Shown in pieces: positions 57,805 through 64,000 of a stretch of DNA of 64,000 nucleotides (the stretch's first letter is position 1; each line of letters opens with the position of its first letter). Source of the DNA: Thalassococcus profundi. Its GTDB lineage: Bacteria > Pseudomonadota > Alphaproteobacteria > Rhodobacterales > Rhodobacteraceae. The stretch covers positions 202,859 to 266,858 of the forward strand of contig NZ_QPMK01000004.1 in NCBI RefSeq assembly GCF_003344785.1. The letters run 5' to 3'. The notes beneath the pieces were generated by a model. The model did not search any database and was not told where the DNA came from. It saw only the letters and a list, made by a program, of their open reading frames with translations. The translations under genes and the position numbers were made by a program.

Positions 57805-59724
57805 ATGACCGACTTCCACATCCGCACCGAAGGCCGCTCGGGCCGCATCACCCTGACCCGTCCCAAGGCGCTCAACGCGCTGAGCTACGCCATGTGCCGC
57901 GCCATCGAGGATGCGCTGCTCACCTGGCGCCGCGATCCCGAAATCAATCTGGTGCTGATCGACGCCGACGGCGACAAGGCGTTCTGCGCCGGTGGCGACA
58001 TCCAGGAGCTTTACGACACCGGCACCCGGGGTGATCTGGCCTATGGCCAGCGGTTCTGGCGCGACGAATACCGGATGAATGCGCTGATCGCGGAATATCC
58101 CAAGCCCGTGGTGAGTTTCCTGCAGGGCTTCACCATGGGCGGCGGCGTCGGGCTGGGGTGCCAGGGCAGCCACCGGATCGTGAGCGACAGCAGCCGCATC
58201 GCCATGCCGGAATGCGGCATCGGCCTCGTACCGGACGTGGGCGGCTCGCTGCTGCTGGCGCGCGCGCCCGGGCGGTTGGGCGAATATATCGGGATCACCG
58301 GCTCGCGGCTGGGTCCGGGCGACGCGCTGCTGGCCGGATTCGCGGATTACTTTATCCCCGAAGCGGACTGGCCCGCGCTCAAGGATACGCTGGTCCGGGA
58401 CGGGTCGGCAGATGCCATCGCCGAGGCTGCACAGACAGCCCCCGAGGCACCGCTGGCGGCGCTGCGTGACAAGATCGACCGCCACTTCGCCGGAGAGACG
58501 CTGCGCGACGTCATAGCCTCCCTGCGCGCCGGGACCGGCGACTTCGCCACGAAGACGCTGGAGACGCTGTCGCGCCACGCGCCCCTGTCGATGGCCTGCA
58601 CGCTGGAGATCCTGCATCGCCTGCGCCAGGGCGCGCCCGACATCCGCAAGGCGCTGGAACTGGAATACCGCTTCACCCACCGCGCCATGGCCGACGGCGA
58701 CCTGCTAGAAGGCATCCGGGCGGCGATCGTCGACAAGGACCGCAGCCCGCGCTGGCAGCACACGCTGGACGGCGTGCCCGCGACCGCCATGTCCCGGATG
58801 CTGATGCCGGTACGCGAGGCGAAACTGCAATTCCACGAGGAGGAGAGAGCCATGAAGATCGGATTTATCGGGCTTGGCAACATGGGTGCGCCGATGGCCG
58901 CCAACCTGGCCAAGGCGGGCCACAGCGTCCGCGGTTTCGACACCGCCAGCGTCGTGGTCGACGGGGTCGAGCCGGTCAATTCCGCCACCGAGGCCGCAGA
59001 GGGGGCCGAGGTGGTCATCACCATGCTGCCCAACGGCGACATCCTGAGAAAGGTCGCTGCCGAGGTGATCCCGGCCATGGAGAAAGGCGCGGTGCTGCTC
59101 GACTGCTCCACCGTCGACGTGGACAGCGCCCGCGACGTGGCCGCCGAGGCCGAGGCCGCGGGTCTGCTGGCGCTCGACGCGCCGGTCTCGGGCGGCATCG
59201 GCGGCGCGTCTGCCGGGACGCTCACCTTCATGGTCGGAGGCGCCCCCGAAGGCTTTGCCAAGGCCAAGCCGCTTTTCGACATCATGGGCCAGAAGGCCGT
59301 GCATTGCGGTGCCTCGGGCAACGGCCAGGCCGCAAAGATTTGCAACAACATGATCCTCGGTGTCACCATGATCGCCACCTGCGAAGCCTTCGCCCTTGCC
59401 GACAAGCTGGGGCTCGACCGGCAGGCGATGTTCGACGTGGTGAGCACCTCGTCGGGCTACAGCTGGTCGATGAATGCCTACTGCCCCGCCCCCGGCATCG
59501 GCCCGCACTCTCCCGCCGACAACGGCTACACACCCGGCTTCGCCGCCGAGCTGATGCTCAAGGATCTTGGCCTCGCCCAGCAGGCCGCCGAGGGCGCGGA
59601 TGCGGACACGCCGATGGGCGCCGCGGCCCTCGCGCTCTACCGGCAGTTTGTCGAGGACGAGGACGGCCGGGGCCGCGATTTCAGCGCCATGCTGCTCAGG
59701 TTCGAATCGCGAGGACGCGGCTGA
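57805..59724 (+). CDS. Fusion: 3-hydroxyisobutyryl-CoA hydrolase + 3-hydroxyisobutyrate dehydrogenase
   Basis: One open frame of 639 codons without a stop between two complete enzymes. Residues 1-349 are an enoyl-CoA hydratase/isomerase-family 3-hydroxyisobutyryl-CoA hydrolase (AFCAGGDIQELY, 59-70; Glu136 in MPECGIGLVPDVGGS; Asp144). Residues 350-639 are 3-hydroxyisobutyrate dehydrogenase, MmsB (IGLGNMGAPMAANL for NAD from 355; LDAPVSGGIGGASAG; lysine in GQAAKICNNM). They catalyse consecutive valine-degradation steps. The junction LQFHEEERAMKIGF keeps a strong internal ribosome-binding site before the MmsB Met350, so a free MmsB may also be made. A lost stop or a sequencing error are alternatives to a true fusion. 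Confidence 0.85.
   Translation: MTDFHIRTEGRSGRITLTRPKALNALSYAMCRAIEDALLTWRRDPEINLVLIDADGDKAFCAGGDIQELYDTGTRGDLAYGQRFWRDEYRMNALIAEYPKPVVSFLQGFTMGGGVGLGCQGSHRIVSDSSRIAMPECGIGLVPDVGGSLLLARAPGRLGEYIGITGSRLGPGDALLAGFADYFIPEADWPALKDTLVRDGSADAIAEAAQTAPEAPLAALRDKIDRHFAGETLRDVIASLRAGTGDFATKTLETLSRHAPLSMACTLEILHRLRQGAPDIRKALELEYRFTHRAMADGDLLEGIRAAIVDKDRSPRWQHTLDGVPATAMSRMLMPVREAKLQFHEEERAMKIGFIGLGNMGAPMAANLAKAGHSVRGFDTASVVVDGVEPVNSATEAAEGAEVVITMLPNGDILRKVAAEVIPAMEKGAVLLDCSTVDVDSARDVAAEAEAAGLLALDAPVSGGIGGASAGTLTFMVGGAPEGFAKAKPLFDIMGQKAVHCGASGNGQAAKICNNMILGVTMIATCEAFALADKLGLDRQAMFDVVSTSSGYSWSMNAYCPAPGIGPHSPADNGYTPGFAAELMLKDLGLAQQAAEGADADTPMGAAALALYRQFVEDEDGRGRDFSAMLLRFESRGRG
58838..58854 (+). promoter_or_regulatory. 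mmsB: Internal Shine-Dalgarno and start for stand-alone MmsB
   Basis: AGGAGG (58838-58843) lies 8 bases before ATG 58852, in frame with the upstream hydrolase. Initiation here yields a 290-aa protein, the normal length of 3-hydroxyisobutyrate dehydrogenase (58852-59724). Confidence 0.65.
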
Positions 59725-59805
59725 CACAGGCTTTTCCTTGATTTCCGCGGCCATTACGCGGACCCTTGTGCCCAAATTTTTTAAATCAGCGCATTGGGGA
59801 CAGTC

Positions 59806-61458
59806 ATGGGACAGCCGGTTCGGAACGTCACGATCGTGGGCGGGGGCACCGCCGGCTGGCTCGCCGCGGTACTGCTGCGAAAGGTTCTGGACGACCGGGT
59901 GGCCATCACCCTGATCGAGTCGCCCAACATCCCCACCGTCGGCGTCGGCGAGGCCACGGTTCCGAACATGCCGCAGACGCTGAAACTGCTGGGCATTTCC
60001 GATCAGGAATTCTTTCGGACCTGCAACGCAAGCTTCAAGCTGGGGGTGGTCTTTTCCGACTGGAACACCGACAGGCACGGCAAGTTCATCAGCTATATCA
60101 ACCCTTTCTCGAGCGCTCCTCAACTGCAGGGTTATGACTGGGCCGATTTCTACCGTCACTTCGGCGCCGGGCAAAGGGACTATGTGCAGTCCTATTCGCC
60201 GCTGATGGACATGGTCCGCGCCTCCAAGGGGCCGCGGATGCTCAACCTGCCCAAGACCGACAGCCGACTTCCCTATGCCTTTCACCTCGACGCGGTGAAA
60301 TTCGCAGAGCTTCTGCGCGGGGTCGGCGTCGAGAGGGGCGTGACGCATATCCTCGACGACGTGGACGGGGTGGATCTGGACGAGCGCGGCTTTATCGCGG
60401 CGGTGCAGCTCCGCGACCACGGCCGGCACCCGGTGGAACTGGTGGTCGATTGCACCGGTTTCCGCAGCCTGATCCTGGGCGACGCGCTGAAGGAGCCCTT
60501 CGTCAGCTATTCGAAATACCTCGGCAACGACCGCGCCATGGCGGTGCAGATCCCGCATCCGCACCCGGAAAAGCTCGAACCGGCCACGCGGTCGACCGCT
60601 CTTGGCGCGGGCTGGTCCTGGCGGGTGCCGCTCTTCAACCGGATCGGAACCGGCTATGTCTTCTCTTCCGCCCACCGCAGCGACGATGCGGCGCGCGACG
60701 AGTTCCTGGCGCATCTGGGACCGGCCGGCAAGGGGGCCGAGCCGCGCATCATCCCGATGCGGATCGGCCGCGCGCGCAATGCCTGGGTCAAGAACTGCGT
60801 CGCCATCGGCCTGTCCGGCGGATTTATCGAGCCGCTTGAATCCACCGCCATCCACATGACCGACATGGGGGTGCGCTGGCTGGCCACGCATTTCCCCGAC
60901 ACCGATTACGCCGAGCCCCTGCGGCGCCAGTACAACAAAACGGTGGATGCGCTCTATAACGAGGTGCGCGATTTCATCTGCCTGCACTATGCGCTGAACA
61001 ACCGCACCGACAGCCAATACTGGATCGACGCGCGCGAAAGCCTCGACGTGCCCGACCGGCTGGCGGCGCTGCTGGAGCTTTGGGCGCATCGCCCGCCCGC
61101 GCATACGGACCTTGAAACGCAGTACCTCTTCACCACGAGCACCTACAACACCGTGCTTCTGGGCAAACAGGTCTACCAGACCGGGTTCGGCGTGAAGCGA
61201 CCGGACAGCGGGATCCGTCTGGATCGGGGCGCGTGGATGCGGGCGCTGGATCAGACCGCCAAAGTCAATGCCGCCGAGGTCAAGCGCAAGGCCGATCACC
61301 GGTCGCTGCTGCGGCAGTTGCGCGGCGAAGCCGGACCGGTCCGCACCCCCGGCGCGACCACGTTGAACCAGCCGACCCTCGGGTTGCCGCAGGCCGGCGG
61401 ACAGCCCCTGCCCCGGTCGGCCAAGGAACTGGCCGAGAACGGCGCCGGGTTGCTCTGA
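59806..61458 (+). CDS. Flavin-dependent tryptophan-halogenase-like protein
   Basis: A 550-aa FADH2-dependent halogenase family member. The flavin GGGTAGWLAA (12-21), catalytic lysine Lys78 (SFKLGVVFSDWN, like PrnA Lys79), WSWRVP (270-275, close to the family WxWxIP) and Glu345 (GGFIEPLEST, like PrnA Glu346) are all in place, so it is expected to be active. It halogenates an unknown aromatic substrate. No biosynthetic genes, flavin reductase or transporter are nearby. ATG 59806 has GGGGA upstream; TTG 59794 is possible. Confidence 0.87.
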   Translation: MGQPVRNVTIVGGGTAGWLAAVLLRKVLDDRVAITLIESPNIPTVGVGEATVPNMPQTLKLLGISDQEFFRTCNASFKLGVVFSDWNTDRHGKFISYINPFSSAPQLQGYDWADFYRHFGAGQRDYVQSYSPLMDMVRASKGPRMLNLPKTDSRLPYAFHLDAVKFAELLRGVGVERGVTHILDDVDGVDLDERGFIAAVQLRDHGRHPVELVVDCTGFRSLILGDALKEPFVSYSKYLGNDRAMAVQIPHPHPEKLEPATRSTALGAGWSWRVPLFNRIGTGYVFSSAHRSDDAARDEFLAHLGPAGKGAEPRIIPMRIGRARNAWVKNCVAIGLSGGFIEPLESTAIHMTDMGVRWLATHFPDTDYAEPLRRQYNKTVDALYNEVRDFICLHYALNNRTDSQYWIDARESLDVPDRLAALLELWAHRPPAHTDLETQYLFTTSTYNTVLLGKQVYQTGFGVKRPDSGIRLDRGAWMRALDQTAKVNAAEVKRKADHRSLLRQLRGEAGPVRTPGATTLNQPTLGLPQAGGQPLPRSAKELAENGAGLL

Positions 61459-61573
61459 GCCGTCCCACGCAGATCGGTTTCGGCGGGATCGCGCTCAGTG
61501 CCGGAAACCGATGCAACCAGGGCGGGCTGCCGGACGTTGGCTGTGCGACTGACATTATCAGAGGACCTATGCC

Positions 61574-61921
61574 ATGAGACATATGCTGACCGCCCTCACC
61601 CTTTGCCTGAGTGCCGCCGCCATGACCCCAGCGGTGGCCGCCCCGAACGGCTGCCCGCCGGGACTTGCCAAGAAAAGCCCCGCTTGCGTGCCGCCGGGTC
61701 AGGCGAAGAAAGGCTACGACGACCGCCGCGACGAGGTGCGCTACCGCTATGGTGTCGGTGACCGGATCGACGGCGATTACGTGATCATCCGCGATCCCGG
61801 CCGCTGGGGTCTGAACCCCGACTACACCTACTATCGCACCGGCGACCAGATCTTCCGTGTCGACCGCGAAACGCGCCAGGTGCTGGATATCATCGGGCTG
61901 GCCTCGGCATTGCTGAACTGA
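61574..61921 (+). CDS. Small exported RcnB-like protein
   Basis: A 115-aa protein with a signal peptide (residues 1-22, ending AVAAP). The mature part has CPPGLAKKSPACVPPGQAKK, a Cys/Pro/Lys motif found in periplasmic RcnB- or DUF1236-like proteins, then a Tyr/Asp/Arg-rich segment (GDYVIIRDPGRWGLNPDYTYYR). The function is unknown; homologues are often envelope or metal-homeostasis related. It follows the halogenase by 115 bases. Confidence 0.72.
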   Translation: MRHMLTALTLCLSAAAMTPAVAAPNGCPPGLAKKSPACVPPGQAKKGYDDRRDEVRYRYGVGDRIDGDYVIIRDPGRWGLNPDYTYYRTGDQIFRVDRETRQVLDIIGLASALLN

Positions 61922-61943
61922 CGCGGACCTCTGAACCGATGTG

Positions 61944-61989
61944 AAAAGGCCGGCCGCCTTGGCCCAGTCCTGTGCATTTCGCGGTGCAA
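61944..61989 (+). repeat. Repeat family C, copy 1
   Basis: AAAAGGC, then GGCC-N5-GGCCC hairpin and TGCATTTCGCGGTGCAAA. The same layout occurs on the other strand at 62350-62395, so both copies lie just downstream of, and in the same sense as, a gene end (the RcnB-like gene and uvrA). Confidence 0.6.
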
Positions 61990-62000
61990 ATAGGTCTAAA

Positions 62001-62034
62001 GGCTCGGAGCGATATATCCGCTCCGAGCCGTTTT
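62001..62034 (+). terminator. Rho-independent terminator-like hairpin
   Basis: Perfect 11-bp stem GGCTCGGAGCG (62001-62011) with CGCTCCGAGCC (62019-62029), loop ATATATC, then TTTT. It is about 80 bases after the RcnB-like gene stop. The rest of the 473-bp gap to uvrA holds further GC hairpins (for example 62098-62125) but no supported gene. Confidence 0.75.
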
Positions 62035-62349
62035 CGCACAGCGCCCCCCTCTGTCTCCCGGCACGGAATCGAGGCCGCCGCAGGCGGCGGCCGTGCCAGC
62101 GCCGGACCGGCCCCGTGGGCCGGCGCTTTGTCTGAATTCGGCTCTTAGCTTTTCGCGACGACGGACTTGGCGACCATAAAACGCATCAGCAGAGCCGCCA
62201 GATGCGCCGTTCCCCGGTCCGGCGCTGGCACGACTGGACAACGACCGCTACCTCGGCCAAGCCGGCCTCCGGCACGGCGGCCACCCGAAGACCTCTTCGG
62301 CAGGCTTTGCCGTAGATAGCGTCAGGTCCGCAAGGAGCTCCGCCACGAG

Positions 62350-62394
62350 TTGCACCACGAAATGCAAAGGTCGGGCCGTCGTGGCCCGCCTTTT

Positions 62395-62395
<1 letters not shown>
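62350..62395 (-). repeat. Repeat family C, copy 2; terminator of uvrA
   Basis: On the minus strand, directly after the uvrA stop: AAAAAGGC, GGGCC-ACGAC-GGCCC hairpin, then TGCATTTCGTGGTGCAA. On the plus strand the same hairpin ends in TTTTT. It is an inverted partner of 61944-61989. Confidence 0.65.

Positions 62396-64000
<1,605 letters not shown>

Noticed and set aside
58705-61299. 864-codon open frame antisense to the fusion and halogenase genes
   Set aside because: A shadow of two well-supported genes; amino-acid composition is that of reversed GC-rich codons.

Overview
The window is an ordinary-looking chromosomal stretch of a GC-rich alphaproteobacterium, most likely a marine member of the Rhodobacteraceae/Roseobacter group. 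I infer this from the gene families and their pairing (ppiD-trpE, olsB-olsA, bdhA beside a patatin lipase, a B12-dependent class II ribonucleotide reductase, two tandem GAPDH genes, a luxR-luxI pair, methylmalonate-semialdehyde dehydrogenase with valine-catabolic genes) and from the high GC, third-position-GC codon use. No rRNA, CRISPR array, complete insertion sequence or prophage was seen. Both window ends cut through genes: an unknown repeat-bearing protein on the left and uvrA on the right.

Layout. 0-5 kb: partial Gly/Ser-repeat protein, tRNA (CAU anticodon), purMN, a 58-aa membrane peptide, RNase D, a lipoprotein and sufE. 5-13 kb (mostly minus strand): trpE, ppiD, an aminotransferase, gpt, two LysE-type exporters, fabI; then pdxH, a double cold-shock-domain protein and a DUF192 protein on plus. 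14.7-19.1 kb: tRNA-Pro, a long regulatory region with DnaA-box and NrdR-box-like sites, and nrdJ. 19.5-23.4 kb: ornithine-lipid genes olsBA, a DsbA/FrnE-like protein and an acyl-CoA synthetase. 23.4-29.1 kb: an XRE-cupin regulator, a quorum-sensing cluster (luxI, luxR, XRE regulator with an AT-rich twin operator, a ParB-like protein), an entericidin-like peptide and an orphan peptide-binding protein. A strong candidate small RNA lies at about 29242-29318.

29.5-38 kb: bdhA, patatin, Ca/Na antiporter, DUF502 protein, pseudouridine catabolism (psuK, psuG), HupE/UreJ-like protein, aldehyde dehydrogenase. 38.3-40.1 kb: rpsB-tsf. 40.4-44.2 kb: aroQ translationally coupled to a divergent-type LuxR solo, then glutaryl-CoA dehydrogenase with its divergent LysR regulator. 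44.3-51.4 kb: PQQ-type sugar dehydrogenase, serine hydrolase, DUF808, DoxX, gap1, a 47-aa membrane peptide, gap2, DUF1127 peptide. 51.4-61.5 kb: coaD, CBS protein, LysR/mmsA divergent pair, YbdK-like ligase, isobutyryl-CoA dehydrogenase, an in-frame fusion of 3-hydroxyisobutyryl-CoA hydrolase with 3-hydroxyisobutyrate dehydrogenase, and an orphan flavin-dependent halogenase. uvrA closes the window.

How the genes work together: mmsA, the acyl-CoA dehydrogenase and the hydrolase-MmsB fusion make up most of valine degradation from isobutyryl-CoA to propionyl-CoA. gap1, gap2 and the DUF1127 peptide share a TGNTARCGNTANCA-like upstream motif, suggesting a common central-carbon repressor. luxI/luxR is a complete AHL quorum-sensing unit. 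The most unusual items are the stop-less hydrolase-MmsB junction with a retained ribosome-binding site, the candidate sRNA, the LuxI C-terminal extension, the altered-pocket LuxR solo and the two-box AT-rich operator in front of the XRE gene. Three families of extragenic repeats mark several intergenic gaps.
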